In this document: positions 35,096 through 44,146 of the stretch, one piece after another
Layout of the letters: each line of letters opens with the position of its first letter
Numbering within the stretch: position 1 is the first letter of the stretch
Assembly: GCA_017517305.1 (NCBI GenBank)
Contig: JAFWZV010000006.1
Coordinates: 1-64,000 of the forward strand
Source: Lachnospiraceae bacterium
GTDB taxonomy: Bacteria; Bacillota; Clostridia; Lachnospirales; Lachnospiraceae
Length of the DNA stretch: 64,000 nt
Direction of reading: 5' to 3'
Made by a program: the position numbers and the translations under genes
The notes under the pieces: generated by a model
Told to the model about the DNA's origin: nothing
Database searches by the model: none
Seen by the model: only the letters and a program-made list of their open reading frames with translations

Positions 35096-35962
35096 ATGGT
35101 TTTGAGTAATATTGACTCCTTTGAGGATGTTAAAAACTTAGATAAAACCAAGTTAGAACAGTATGGAGAACAATTTCTTGATTGGTTGGCAGACAAAACA
35201 TTTGACATTATAGTTGCTTTGATTTTTCTTTTTATTGGAATGAAGGTGGCCAAGCTTCTAGTGAAGATAATAAAAAGAGCATTTGAAAAAACTGATATGG
35301 AGGATAGTGTAGAAGGATTTTTGCTATCAGTAATCAAAGGTATATTATATGCAATAGTGTTTGTTATGGCAATCTCCATAGTTGGAGTTCAGGTAACATC
35401 TTTGGTTGCAATTCTAGGAACAGCCAGCTTATCTATAGGTCTCGCTTTACAGGGCAGTCTTGCTAACTTTGCAGGAGGAGTGCTTATTCTTTTGATGAAG
35501 CCATTTAAGGTGGGAGATTATATCATAGAAAATGATAAGAAGTGTGAAGGTACAGTAGAATCCATAGATATTTTTTACACAAAGCTTAAGACCTATGACA
35601 ATAGGGTTATAGTAATACCAAATGGTAACATAACAGCTAATTCAATAATAAATGTTACTGCAGAAAAATCTAGAAAGCTGGATCTTGCTGTAGGTGTATC
35701 CTACGATTCAGATATTAAGTTGGTAAAAGATACATTGATGGATATAGTTGTTAGCTCACAATATTATGATGAAACAAAGGAAATGAATGTTTTTGTTGAT
35801 TCTTTTCAAGAAAGCTCAATTAAAATGGGAATACGTTGCTTTGTAAAAACAGAGGATTATTGGGCTGCTAGATGGGAAATATTGGAAAATATAAAGGTGA
35901 AGTTTGATGAGAATAATATTGTTATTCCATATTCTCAGGTAGAGGTGACTGTAAAGCATTAG
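35096..35962 (+). CDS. MscS-family mechanosensitive channel
   Basis: A 288-residue membrane protein with three helices in the first 130 residues. The pore helix carries the small-residue pattern of MscS in ILGTASLSIGLALQGSLANFAGGVLI. The beta domain follows, with GDYIIENDKKCEGTVESID and the conserved VIVIPNGNI. It opens under membrane tension to release solutes during osmotic downshock. The N-terminal 35 residues are acidic and cytosolic. GGAGG at 35081-35085 precedes the ATG by 10 bases. It is not in an operon with the downstream gene, which has its own promoter. Confidence 0.92.
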   Translation: MVLSNIDSFEDVKNLDKTKLEQYGEQFLDWLADKTFDIIVALIFLFIGMKVAKLLVKIIKRAFEKTDMEDSVEGFLLSVIKGILYAIVFVMAISIVGVQVTSLVAILGTASLSIGLALQGSLANFAGGVLILLMKPFKVGDYIIENDKKCEGTVESIDIFYTKLKTYDNRVIVIPNGNITANSIINVTAEKSRKLDLAVGVSYDSDIKLVKDTLMDIVVSSQYYDETKEMNVFVDSFQESSIKMGIRCFVKTEDYWAARWEILENIKVKFDENNIVIPYSQVEVTVKH

Positions 35963-35967
35963 AATTA

Positions 35968-35996
35968 TTGCTATTTTGATACATTTTTGGTATAAT
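35968..35996 (+). promoter_or_regulatory. Extended -10 promoter for the gene at 36027
   Basis: TTGCTA, exactly 17 bases, then TATAAT, with TGG directly in front of it (extended -10). It overlaps the stop region of the MscS gene. Confidence 0.6.
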
Positions 35997-36026
35997 ATTT
36001 CTTGATTTTTTTGAAAGGATAAAGAT

Positions 36027-36512
36027 ATGACTGTAAGAGTTGGTTATATAACTAAGTGGAGAAGAGCAATATTTCTATCTGTTGTACTTAGTATTGTGAT
36101 ATTTGGTTTGGGTTCATCCCTTGGTAGTATGCTGCTTGGTAAAGGTATTCATACTAATATGTTCAATGCTTTAATTTTAATTGTATGTATTATATTGGTT
36201 CTGCTAGTTATAGCTGACAAGTGGGACTGGTTTGAAGGAGAGGGAACTGCGGACATTTCAGATGGAAGGTTTTCATATAATGACAAGGAAAAACATATCA
36301 GTGTTAAGATTTCAGACATTAAGAAAGTTGATATGGAAAAGATTGTTATGGGTGAGAACACAACACCTAAGGTTTTAGCCTATAGAATGCTAATTAAAAC
36401 TGATAAAAAGAAGTATTATATTGAATCAGAAAGAGCCTTAGGAAGAGAGTATAATGAGGTGGATTTACACAGATTATATATTTATTTGCAGGAGAATCTT
36501 AATAAGCAGTAG
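36027..36512 (+). CDS. Uncharacterised two-helix membrane protein
   Basis: A 161-residue protein. Two membrane segments are seen (AIFLSVVLSIVIFGLGSSLG and NALILIVCIILVLLVIAD), then a soluble C-terminal domain of about 85 residues with short beta strands (ADISDGRFSYNDKEKHISV) that resembles a pleckstrin-like or PH-like fold only by pattern. It ends with a basic-acidic helix. GAAAGGA precedes the ATG. The GH5 endoglucanase gene starts 14 bases after its stop, so both may share the upstream promoter. No known family. Confidence 0.5.
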   Translation: MTVRVGYITKWRRAIFLSVVLSIVIFGLGSSLGSMLLGKGIHTNMFNALILIVCIILVLLVIADKWDWFEGEGTADISDGRFSYNDKEKHISVKISDIKKVDMEKIVMGENTTPKVLAYRMLIKTDKKKYYIESERALGREYNEVDLHRLYIYLQENLNKQ

Positions 36513-36526
36513 AGTGGGAGAAACAT

Positions 36527-38110
36527 ATGAAGAATAATAAGCTTTTAATTGGAATAATTGCGGTACTTACAATAGTAATAATAGGTTTGGTTGTATTTAT
36601 AATGTTTGGCGGAAATAAAGACAAGCAGCAGGATACCACTACAACTGAAGCTGCTATAGAAAACGCAGATAATAATTCAGAGTCTTTAACTACAGAAGGG
36701 GAAAAAAGTACCGAGGAGGCAACAACCCAGAGTGTAAAAGAGGAAAAGGCTGACTGCTACGCAACTGTTACAAGTCAGAATAATTGGGAGTCTGCTGGTA
36801 AGGTTTCTGGTCAGTTGGATATAAGTATTACAAATAATAGTGATAGTCAGATTAATAATTGGACAGTTCAGATTCCTGTAAGTGATAATTTGACGGTGGA
36901 TAGCTTCTGGAATAGTAATTGTGTTGTAGAAAACGGAATGCTTGTTATTACTCCTGTGGAATATAATACAACCGTTGAAAAATCATCAACGCTTAAGGAT
37001 GTTGGAGTAATAGTATCAGTTTCTAATAAGAGCGAATTTGATGCACTCATTGGACAGTCAACATTATTAGTTGATGGTAAGGAGTATACCACTTCATCGA
37101 CTGCTTCACTGACAACTGAGCAAGCTACTGATAAGGATGAGGCTACTACAACAGAGGAGATAGAGGCTCAGTCACCTGCAAAGCCAGAAAGTGGAACACC
37201 TTTTGAGAATCACGGAAAGCTTTCTGTTGAGGGAACAGATATTGTGGATAAGAATGGAACAATGTATCAGCTTAAGGGTGTAAGTACACATGGTATAGCA
37301 TGGTTTCCTGACTATGTAAATAAGGACTGCTTCCAGACCTTTAGAGACGATTGGGGAGCAAATTTAATAAGACTTGCAATGTATACTCATGAGAATGGTG
37401 GTTATTGTACAGATGGTGATAAGGAATACTTAAAGGGTCTTGTGGATGATGGTGTTAACTATGCTACAGAGCTTGGAATGTATGTTATTGTTGATTGGCA
37501 TATTCTTCATGACCTAAATCCACAGGTTAATAAGGAAGAGGCTAAGAAATTCTTCCAGGAGATGTCAGCTAAGTATAAGAATTATGATAATGTAATTTAT
37601 GAGATATGTAATGAGCCTAATGGTGGAACCTCATGGGCGGATGTAAAATCCTACGCTGAGGAGATTATACCAATAATTAGAGCCAATGCACCTGATGCAA
37701 TTATAATAGTTGGTACACCTAACTGGTCTCAGGATGTTGATATAGCAGCTAAAGATCCTATAACTGGATATGATAATATTATGTATGCAGCGCATTTTTA
37801 TGCTGCTACACATACAGATAGTATTAGGAATAAAGTTCAGACAGCTTTAGACAGTGGTCTTCCGGTATTTATTAGCGAGTTTAGCATCTGCGATGCTTCG
37901 GGTAATGGAGCTATAGATTATGGACAGGCTGATAAGTGGTTTGAGCTTATAGGGTCTAATAATTTGTCTTATGCAGGTTGGAACATTTCTAATAAGAATG
38001 AGACATCATCTCTTATTAAGCCTGATTGTAATAAGACAAGCTGGTGGTCTGAGGGAGAGCTTTCAGAGACAGGTGTATGGTTAAGAAAAACTATATTGGG
38101 AATTCAGTAG
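36527..38110 (+). CDS. Membrane-anchored GH5 endoglucanase with CBM2-like domain
   Basis: A 527-residue protein. It starts with one membrane segment (LLIGIIAVLTIVIIGLVVFIM) with no visible cleavage site, so it is probably a signal anchor. A Thr/Glu linker follows, then a CBM2-like beta domain (about 70-185: YATVTSQNNWESAGKVSG, NNWTVQIPVSDNL), another Thr-rich linker, and a GH5 domain (about 230-527). The acid/base Glu is in YEICNEPNGG and the nucleophile Glu in VFISEFSICDASGNGAID, close to the Cel5A-type GH5_2 pattern. It should cut beta-1,4-glucan at the cell surface. GGGAGAAAC precedes the ATG. Confidence 0.88.
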   Translation: MKNNKLLIGIIAVLTIVIIGLVVFIMFGGNKDKQQDTTTTEAAIENADNNSESLTTEGEKSTEEATTQSVKEEKADCYATVTSQNNWESAGKVSGQLDISITNNSDSQINNWTVQIPVSDNLTVDSFWNSNCVVENGMLVITPVEYNTTVEKSSTLKDVGVIVSVSNKSEFDALIGQSTLLVDGKEYTTSSTASLTTEQATDKDEATTTEEIEAQSPAKPESGTPFENHGKLSVEGTDIVDKNGTMYQLKGVSTHGIAWFPDYVNKDCFQTFRDDWGANLIRLAMYTHENGGYCTDGDKEYLKGLVDDGVNYATELGMYVIVDWHILHDLNPQVNKEEAKKFFQEMSAKYKNYDNVIYEICNEPNGGTSWADVKSYAEEIIPIIRANAPDAIIIVGTPNWSQDVDIAAKDPITGYDNIMYAAHFYAATHTDSIRNKVQTALDSGLPVFISEFSICDASGNGAIDYGQADKWFELIGSNNLSYAGWNISNKNETSSLIKPDCNKTSWWSEGELSETGVWLRKTILGIQ

Positions 38111-38134
38111 TTTTTATATAGAAAGGAATCGATT

Positions 38135-38683
38135 ATGAGAGTAGTAGCAGGAACTGCCAGAAGTCTTATATTAAAAACCCTAGAAGGGATGGATACAAGA
38201 CCAACTACTGACAGAATAAAAGAGACCTTATTTAATATGCTAATGCCATATGTAGGTCAGGCAAAATTCTTAGATTTATTTGCTGGTAGTGGAGGAATAG
38301 GAATAGAAGCATTAAGCCGAGGTGCAGATGAATGTACTTTCGTGGAGATGAATCCCAAGGCGGTTAATATTATTAATGATAATTTAAAACATACAAAGCT
38401 TGACAAGAAGGCAAAAGTTTATAAAATGGATGCAGTAAGCTATGTTGCAGGATTAAAAAATATTGATTATGATGTGATATTCATGGATCCTCCATATGGA
38501 AAACAACTGGAACAGAGTGTATTAGAACAGCTTTCTATGAAAGAATTTATTGGGGATACGCTTATAGTTATTGAAGCAGAGATTAATGAAGATTTTTCTT
38601 ATGTGGAGTCATTAGGCTTTGAAATAGTTAAAGATAAGAGATATAAAACAAATAAGCATATTTTTTTGGAGAAAAGGGATTAG
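38135..38683 (+). CDS. rsmD: 16S rRNA (guanine(966)-N2)-methyltransferase
   Basis: A 182-residue methyltransferase that modifies G966 of 16S rRNA with SAM. Family motifs are present: the start RVVAGTARSLILKTLEG with RPTTDRIKETLFN, the SAM site FLDLFAGSGGIGIEALSRGA, and the catalytic DPPY in VIFMDPPYGKQLE. Its length is normal. GAAAGGAAT precedes the ATG. coaD follows after 3 bases, the arrangement common in Firmicutes. Confidence 0.93.
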   Translation: MRVVAGTARSLILKTLEGMDTRPTTDRIKETLFNMLMPYVGQAKFLDLFAGSGGIGIEALSRGADECTFVEMNPKAVNIINDNLKHTKLDKKAKVYKMDAVSYVAGLKNIDYDVIFMDPPYGKQLEQSVLEQLSMKEFIGDTLIVIEAEINEDFSYVESLGFEIVKDKRYKTNKHIFLEKRD

Positions 38684-38686
38684 TAT

Positions 38687-39163
38687 ATGAGTACAGCAAT
38701 TTATCCGGGAAGCTTTGACCCGGTTACACTTGGACATTTGGATATTATTAAGCGTTCAGCAGCAATTTTTGACCATGTTGTTATAGGAGTATTGAATAAT
38801 ACTGCAAAAAAACCATTGTTTTCATTGGAAGAACGTGTTAATATGTTGAAGGATGCAGTATCAGAATTAGATAATGTGTCTGTAGAATCTTTTGAGGGCT
38901 TATTGGTTGATTTTGTTAAGCAGAAGAATACCAATGTAATAATAAGGGGATTAAGAGCACTTACAGATTTTGATTTGGAAATGCAGATGGCTCAGAGTAA
39001 TCGTATGGTTGCATCTGATGTTGATACGGTATTTTTGTCAACGAGCTTGCAGTATTCATACCTTAGCTCAAGTATAGTTAAGGAATATGCTAGATATGGT
39101 GTTGATTTAAAAGAATTTGTACCAGAGTGTGTAATTTCTAAGCTTATAGATAAGATGAAATAA
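38687..39163 (+). CDS. coaD: Phosphopantetheine adenylyltransferase
   Basis: The enzyme joins 4'-phosphopantetheine and ATP to make dephospho-CoA. The 158-residue protein shows the whole pattern: [19 protein letters not shown] with the HxGH-type [15 protein letters not shown], the substrate region [19 protein letters not shown] and [20 protein letters not shown]. The start lies 3 bases after the rsmD stop and uses a site in its end. The next gene is a coiled-coil protein 20 bases downstream. Confidence 0.95.
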   Translation: MSTAIYPGSFDPVTLGHLDIIKRSAAIFDHVVIGVLNNTAKKPLFSLEERVNMLKDAVSELDNVSVESFEGLLVDFVKQKNTNVIIRGLRALTDFDLEMQMAQSNRMVASDVDTVFLSTSLQYSYLSSSIVKEYARYGVDLKEFVPECVISKLIDKMK

Positions 39164-39183
39164 CTATAGGAGGATAGTTTAAG

Positions 39184-39948
39184 ATGGCAAAGAAGGATAT
39201 TGATAAGTATATTGAAGGAATTGAGGTTTATATTAAGCAGGCTAAGGCATCACCTTTATCACAGAATAAGATTACAATTCAGAGAGATGAGCTGTTAGAG
39301 ATGATTAAGGAACTTAAGCTCAAGCTCCCTATGGAGATAGAGAGATGCAAGAAGATTATGCGTAATAAGGAAAATATCCTTTCAGAGGCAAGAACACGTT
39401 CAGACGCTATCCTTGCAGAGGCAGTAGCTGAGGCTAACAGATTAGTAGATACTAATCAGATTACAGAGCTTGCTAATATTAGAGCTAATGAGATTCTTGA
39501 GATGGCTAGAAATCAGGCACAGCAGTTAGTTGAGCAGGCATCTGCGGAGGCTAATGAGATTAGACTTGGTGCAATGTATTACACTAAGGATAAGCTTGCT
39601 GAGATGAGAGATGTATTCAGCAGAATACATGCTATGGAGAAGGAAAATTACAGAAATCTTATCGAATCATTAGAGAATGATACATATATTGTTGAGACAA
39701 ACCTTAGTGAGATGGAGGCAAATATCAATCTTCTTACTGCAGGTAGCAATATGATGTACGAGCGTTCAGAGGATTTAGACAGTGCATTTTCAGCTACAGA
39801 GCCAATTGCTCCTAAGGTAGCACCAAAGAAGCTTGTGGATGATTATGATGATGACTTTGATGATGAAATTGATGATGATATCGATGTATACGGCGACAAC
39901 TCTGATGATGAGGATGACGACGATTTCGATGATTTCTTAGACGATTAG
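39184..39948 (+). CDS. Coiled-coil protein with acidic tail (DivIVA / ATPase-subunit-like)
   Basis: A 254-residue soluble protein. After a short start (KKDIDKYIEGIEVYIKQAKAS) it forms a long charged helix from about residue 40 to 170, with the pattern NILSEARTRSDAILAEAVAEA and repeats such as ANEILEMARNQAQQLVEQAS. It ends with an acidic tail of about 45 residues, mostly Asp. Similar Lachnospiraceae genes next to coaD are labelled ATPase or DivIVA-like; a division or cell-pole role is only a guess. AGGAGG precedes the ATG. Its last 12 bases overlap the convergent gene on the - strand. Confidence 0.65.
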   Translation: MAKKDIDKYIEGIEVYIKQAKASPLSQNKITIQRDELLEMIKELKLKLPMEIERCKKIMRNKENILSEARTRSDAILAEAVAEANRLVDTNQITELANIRANEILEMARNQAQQLVEQASAEANEIRLGAMYYTKDKLAEMRDVFSRIHAMEKENYRNLIESLENDTYIVETNLSEMEANINLLTAGSNMMYERSEDLDSAFSATEPIAPKVAPKKLVDDYDDDFDDEIDDDIDVYGDNSDDEDDDDFDDFLDD

Positions 39949-40815
39949 TAAATATAAGAAGAATGTGCTTATAGCACATACTAGTTTTACAAATATATAG
40001 TGGATTAAAGACAGCCCAGAGCCTTGTATAACCTTAGCTGTTTGCATAATAGAAGATATGCCACCAAAGGAAGTACAAGCTAGAATAAGGGCTGTTTTTA
40101 TTTGTGTTTCTATGATTGGTGAATTCCCAATGTGTGTGACGCCACTTGTTATTTCAGTTATCCCAATTAAAATTAGCTTTATATATGGATTTAATCCTTC
40201 CATAGATAGAATGAATTCTGTTATTATGCAGCAAATCATTATGTATAACCCTACATGTGTTATCTGGCTAATACTTTCTTGAGAGATGCTTCGTGATAAA
40301 AGCTTGTTGCTTGATAAAATGTTTTTATGTACTGGTATATTTGACTGAGTCTTAGGATAAATTATGTATTCAATAATTAAAATTAGAATATATGGAGTAA
40401 ATATAATAGCATAACCTAATATAGGGCTTATGCTATTATTTAATATATGGCTTATTATAAAACCAAGAAAAAACATAGGACTTATGTTATTACATATTGG
40501 AAGAAGTAAGTTTCCTGTACGTTTTTTGATTATGTCTTGCTGTAGAAAATATGCATTTGCTTTAGCACCGATTGGGTAACCACAGAATAAGCCTAAAATT
40601 ATAATGGAAGGCAAGGCGAGCTTTTTATTCCTAGAGTCTTTGTTTGTTGCAGATATTACGGAATTTTCAATGTGACCTGATATAAGCATAAATGGAAGCA
40701 ATAGTGGTAGTACATTTTTGTACCAAAGCATAAGTCCATAGCTGGCACCAGCTAATACAATCTGATTATTTGTAATTAATAAAAACATAAGAATGAATAA
40801 TATAAAAATATTCAT
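39937..40815 (-). CDS. Nucleoside-recognition (Gate) domain membrane protein, YlbJ-like
   Basis: A 292-residue membrane protein with about eight helices. The signature GLFCGYPIGAKANAYFLQ near residue 95 and the NVLPLLLPFMLISG segment near 35 are typical of the YlbJ/SpoIIIAE-type sporulation proteins with a Gate domain. In Bacillus, YlbJ is a sporulation membrane protein; here the role is inferred. GAGAGGT precedes the ATG on the - strand. The 3' end overlaps the acidic tail of the convergent + strand gene by 12 bases. A gene for TmcAL, also near ylbJ in Bacillus, lies just upstream. Confidence 0.8.
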   Translation of the reverse strand: MNIFILFILMFLLITNNQIVLAGASYGLMLWYKNVLPLLLPFMLISGHIENSVISATNKDSRNKKLALPSIIILGLFCGYPIGAKANAYFLQQDIIKKRTGNLLLPICNNISPMFFLGFIISHILNNSISPILGYAIIFTPYILILIIEYIIYPKTQSNIPVHKNILSSNKLLSRSISQESISQITHVGLYIMICCIITEFILSMEGLNPYIKLILIGITEITSGVTHIGNSPIIETQIKTALILACTSFGGISSIMQTAKVIQGSGLSLIHYIFVKLVCAISTFFLYLLIV

Positions 40816-40882
40816 AAATACCTCTCAAAGTCAGTTTTATTGGACATAATTGCTTCTATAATACGAATAGAAGGGAGGACAT

Positions 40883-40912
40883 AAAAAAGAACACATAGTA
40901 GCATGTGTTCTT
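40883..40912 (-). terminator. Intrinsic terminator of the tmcAL gene
   Basis: On the - strand AGAACACA pairs with TGTGTTCT around an 8-base loop and is followed by a T run. Confidence 0.85.
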
Positions 40913-40949
40913 AATAATTATATTATAGGTGTCTGAATCTTATGATTAT

Positions 40950-42203
40950 TTATATAATTGGTAGTTGGATATTATAATCGTTAGGTAGAATAGTCCCGTA
41001 TCGATTATAAACCATGCAATTATATAGATTAGTGGCTTTTGTATCATAATTCCACATAGTTTTAGCCACTTTATAATCAAGATTTATATAGCCTGACAGA
41101 TATTTTTCAAAATCAGCTTTTTTGGTGATTAAGGGAATTAAAGTCTGCTGATTAATTGCCTTAATAAGCTGGGAGCTATCTTTTCTAAAGGAAAGGATAT
41201 TTGCGTATAAACCGTAGCTATTATCTATAAATTCCTTACGATGTAGCTCTTTGTATTCCAATAGTAGGTGAATAATACTTCGGTTAATTCTGGTGGTTGT
41301 TAAATCCTTAGAGGATAAAGCTTTGATAGCATCCTGATAGTTGGTCACAGGGTACAATTTGTTAAGCTTATTAGCTAAATCCTCGGATATATCACAGACT
41401 TCATTATAATTTAAAGGATTTATCAATTTGCTTTGAAGAAAAGGGGTTAATTCATCCTCGGTTATTGGCCAAGAGGATAGATAACTTTGGGCTATTATTT
41501 CATGTATACACATAGGTATTTCAGATGTAATGTGTGATAGATTAAAGTCTTCTGATTGTATGCCTGCCCTAATGGCAGAGGCGGAACTTATTGAGCCATA
41601 CATAGTAGTATCATGATACATAGCATGATTGCGCTTGATTAGGATTGGCTCAATATTGGAATTAATACGTTTTAAGGCAGCAAGATATTCTATAGCAAGA
41701 ATATTGTTTGGTTGATTTATAATGTCACTAACATTATTGTCATCTGCCTCAAAGTACTTGTTTAGAGCAATTGTTCTTGCATAGGGGAATGACACACCAC
41801 TAGCTAGAGCAAGAGTTAACTGGTCTTTATAAGACTTAGGCTCTTCGTTGATTATCTCAGCAATTGAGCTGAGTAGCTCTATATCATCAGTTTCAGCACC
41901 AAAACAAAGATAATCTATGGATTGTAGTTTATCTAATATGCTAACAGCTCCTGTGGAGAAATCCTTAGCGCTTCCTGTTGCATAAACAAAAGGGAGCTCA
42001 AGTACAAGATCGATTCCGGCAGTAGTAGCCATTTTGCTTCGTGTGTATTTGTCCCACATTGCTGGAAGTCCACGTTGTAGAAAGCTTCCACTCATAATAG
42101 CTACACTATGAGTGGAACCTGTTAGCTCTTTGGCTTTGTTTAGATGATATAGATGACCATTATGGAATGGATTATATTCTGCAATAATAGCTAATGTTTT
42201 CAT
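40950..42203 (-). CDS. tmcAL: tRNA(Met) cytidine acetate ligase (TmcAL, YlbM family)
   Basis: A 417-residue nucleotidyltransferase-like enzyme that in Bacillus acetylates the wobble cytidine of elongator tRNA-Met from acetate and ATP. It starts TLAIIAEYNPFHNGHLYHL, carrying the nucleotidyltransferase HxGH motif (HNGH), and continues with MSGSFLQRGLPAMWDK and LVLELPFVYATGSAKDFSTG. The ORF begins further upstream at 42260, but ATG 42203 follows GAGGTAA and starts at the conserved end. It is divergent from recA, and the - strand terminator lies after its stop. Confidence 0.9.
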   Translation of the reverse strand: MKTLAIIAEYNPFHNGHLYHLNKAKELTGSTHSVAIMSGSFLQRGLPAMWDKYTRSKMATTAGIDLVLELPFVYATGSAKDFSTGAVSILDKLQSIDYLCFGAETDDIELLSSIAEIINEEPKSYKDQLTLALASGVSFPYARTIALNKYFEADDNNVSDIINQPNNILAIEYLAALKRINSNIEPILIKRNHAMYHDTTMYGSISSASAIRAGIQSEDFNLSHITSEIPMCIHEIIAQSYLSSWPITEDELTPFLQSKLINPLNYNEVCDISEDLANKLNKLYPVTNYQDAIKALSSKDLTTTRINRSIIHLLLEYKELHRKEFIDNSYGLYANILSFRKDSSQLIKAINQQTLIPLITKKADFEKYLSGYINLDYKVAKTMWNYDTKATNLYNCMVYNRYGTILPNDYNIQLPII

Positions 42204-42397
42204 ATTTACCTCACTTAACAACATTATAGACATTATATTATGCATACTCATAATAATCAATTAAAGTTTAAAATGTAGCGGTACTATTTTTGAAACAAAT
42301 GTTAAGATTTGAAACTTTACAATATATGCATATTATAAGTATAATAAAGAGGTAATCAGTAATGATTAGTTATGTGTATGTGTTATAAGAACAAAAA

Positions 42398-42411
42398 CGA
42401 ACATTTGTTCA
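42398..42411. promoter_or_regulatory. LexA (SOS) box 1 at recA
   Basis: CGAACATTTGTTCA matches the Gram-positive LexA consensus CGAAC-N4-GTTCG except for the last base. It lies 9 bases upstream of the recA -35 box. Confidence 0.8.
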
Positions 42412-42419
42412 AAAATGTG

Positions 42420-42448
42420 TTGACAATTGAATATTATTGTAGTATAAA
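42420..42448 (+). promoter_or_regulatory. recA promoter
   Basis: A perfect TTGACA, exactly 17 bases, then TATAAA. It sits between two LexA-like boxes. Confidence 0.8.
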
Positions 42449-42459
42449 ATATACATAGA

Positions 42460-42474
42460 CAAACATATGTTTTG
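42460..42474. promoter_or_regulatory. Candidate LexA box 2 in the recA leader
   Basis: CAAACATATGTTTTG has the spacing of CGAAC-N4-GTTCG with weaker ends, lies just after the predicted start point and is set in a wider repeat GACAAA/TTTGTC. Confidence 0.5.
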
Positions 42475-42492
42475 TCAATAAGGAGGAAAATT

Positions 42493-43515
42493 ATGGCAAG
42501 TGAAGAAAGATTAAAAGCATTGGATGCGGCATTGGCACAGATAGAAAAGCAGTACGGAAAAGGATCCGTTATGAAGTTGGGTGATAAGTCAGCTAACATG
42601 AACATTGAGGTAGTACCAACAGGGTCATTAAGCCTTGATTTAGCATTAGGCTTAGGTGGTATGCCTAAAGGACGTGTTATTGAAATATATGGACCAGAGT
42701 CAAGTGGTAAGACAACAGTTGCCCTTCATGTGGTTTCAGAGGTTCAGAAGATGGGTGGTATAGCAGGCTTTATAGATGCAGAGCATGCACTTGATCCTGT
42801 ATATGCTGCTAATATTGGAGTAGATATTGATAATTTATACATATCACAGCCTGATAATGGTGAGCAGGCTTTAGAGATTACTGAGACTATGGTTCGTTCT
42901 GGTGCTGTGGATGTTATAATTGTTGACTCTGTTGCAGCACTTGTTCCAAAGGCTGAGATTGATGGAGAGATGGGTGATTCTCATGTTGGACTCCATGCAA
43001 GACTTATGTCACAGGCATTAAGAAAACTTACAGGCATAATTAGTAAGTCAAATTGTGTTGTAATCTTTATTAACCAGCTTAGAGAGAAGGTTGGTGTTAT
43101 GTTTGGTAATCCAGAGACTACAACAGGTGGTAGAGCCCTGAAGTTCTATGCATCAGTTAGATTGGATGTAAGACGTATAGAGACCCTTAAGGTTGGTGGA
43201 GAGGTTGTAGGTAATAGAACAAGAGTAAAGGTTGTTAAGAATAAGGTTGCACCACCTTTCAAAGAAGCAGAATTTGACATTATGTTTGGTAAAGGAATTT
43301 CAAAAGAGGGAGATATTCTTGATTTAGCAGTCTTATACGACATAATTAATAAGGCTGGAGCATGGTACTCATATAATGGAGAGAAGATTGGCCAGGGTAG
43401 AGAAAATACTAAGCTTTACCTTGTACAGAATCCAGAATTCTGTTCACAGATTGAATCTATGGTAAGAGCTAAATTTTTAAAAACTGATTCTGAAGATGAG
43501 AATACCGAAGAATAA
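42493..43515 (+). CDS. recA: Recombinase RecA
   Basis: The strand-exchange ATPase of homologous recombination, and the LexA coprotease. The 340-residue protein has Walker [10 protein letters not shown], the Walker B region [24 protein letters not shown], loop 2 around [21 protein letters not shown], and the acidic C-terminal tail. ATG 42493 has AGGAGG 7 bases upstream; an upstream extension to 42472 lacks a site. A strong promoter with LexA boxes controls it. recX follows 22 bases later. Confidence 0.98.
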   Translation: MASEERLKALDAALAQIEKQYGKGSVMKLGDKSANMNIEVVPTGSLSLDLALGLGGMPKGRVIEIYGPESSGKTTVALHVVSEVQKMGGIAGFIDAEHALDPVYAANIGVDIDNLYISQPDNGEQALEITETMVRSGAVDVIIVDSVAALVPKAEIDGEMGDSHVGLHARLMSQALRKLTGIISKSNCVVIFINQLREKVGVMFGNPETTTGGRALKFYASVRLDVRRIETLKVGGEVVGNRTRVKVVKNKVAPPFKEAEFDIMFGKGISKEGDILDLAVLYDIINKAGAWYSYNGEKIGQGRENTKLYLVQNPEFCSQIESMVRAKFLKTDSEDENTEE

Positions 43516-43537
43516 TATATTATTAGGAGACATATAA

Positions 43538-44023
43538 TTGGATAATTCAAAAGCAAGATGCAGTGCTTTTGATAAAGCAGTTAATCTTTTGGCATTTAAG
43601 GATAGAACAGTTCAGGAGATTAATATAAAGCTTAAAGAGAAAGGGTATAGCTCTGAAGAGGTAGATGAAGCTGTAGAAAAACTATCGTACTACGGTTATC
43701 TAAATGATCAGAGGTATACCATTTCTTATTTCAAAGACAATGCATCTAAAAAAGGTAAAAAGTTAATTGTGAGGGAGCTTGATCAAAAGGGTGTTGACAA
43801 GAATGTTATAGTTGATGTGCTGGATGATATGAATATTGATGAATTACACGTTGTAGAAGATATTATTAAACGTAGATATGCTTCTATAGATTTAGAGGAT
43901 GATAAAGCTTACAGAAGATTAGTTGGATATTTTCTGAGAAGAGGATTCTCCTATGATAATGTAAGAAAGGCACTTAGAAATAGAAGTAATTGTGAAGATT
44001 TAGAATATTTTTCACAAGAATAA
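43538..44023 (+). CDS. recX: RecA-modulating regulator RecX
   Basis: A 161-residue helical protein that binds RecA filaments. It shows the RecX three-helix repeats: AFDKAVNLLAFKDRTVQEI, then YYGYLNDQRYTISYFKDNA and a closing RRLVGYFLRRGFSYDNVRKAL. The start is TTG at 43538, with AGGAGA 7 bases upstream. It is probably co-transcribed with recA from the SOS-controlled promoter, which is standard. Confidence 0.9.
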   Translation: MDNSKARCSAFDKAVNLLAFKDRTVQEINIKLKEKGYSSEEVDEAVEKLSYYGYLNDQRYTISYFKDNASKKGKKLIVRELDQKGVDKNVIVDVLDDMNIDELHVVEDIIKRRYASIDLEDDKAYRRLVGYFLRRGFSYDNVRKALRNRSNCEDLEYFSQE

Positions 44024-44065
44024 TTTAATTTTTTAACATTTTGCATAAAAAATCATATAATTTTC

Positions 44066-44092
44066 TTGACACTTATATAAAAAAAGTATAAT
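44066..44092 (+). promoter_or_regulatory. rny promoter
   Basis: TTGACA and TATAAT, separated by only 15 bases; TAATAT two bases further gives 17. Confidence 0.55.
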
Positions 44093-44129
44093 ATTTAACT
44101 GTTGTATTTTGTGCAATGAAAATTAAATA

Positions 44130-44142
44130 AGGAGGTGCTCCT
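44130..44142 (+). promoter_or_regulatory. Short hairpin over the rny ribosome binding site
   Basis: AGGAG and CTCCT flank GTG, so the site can fold back on itself. The stem is only 5 bp. Confidence 0.35.
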
Positions 44143-44146
44143 GAGT

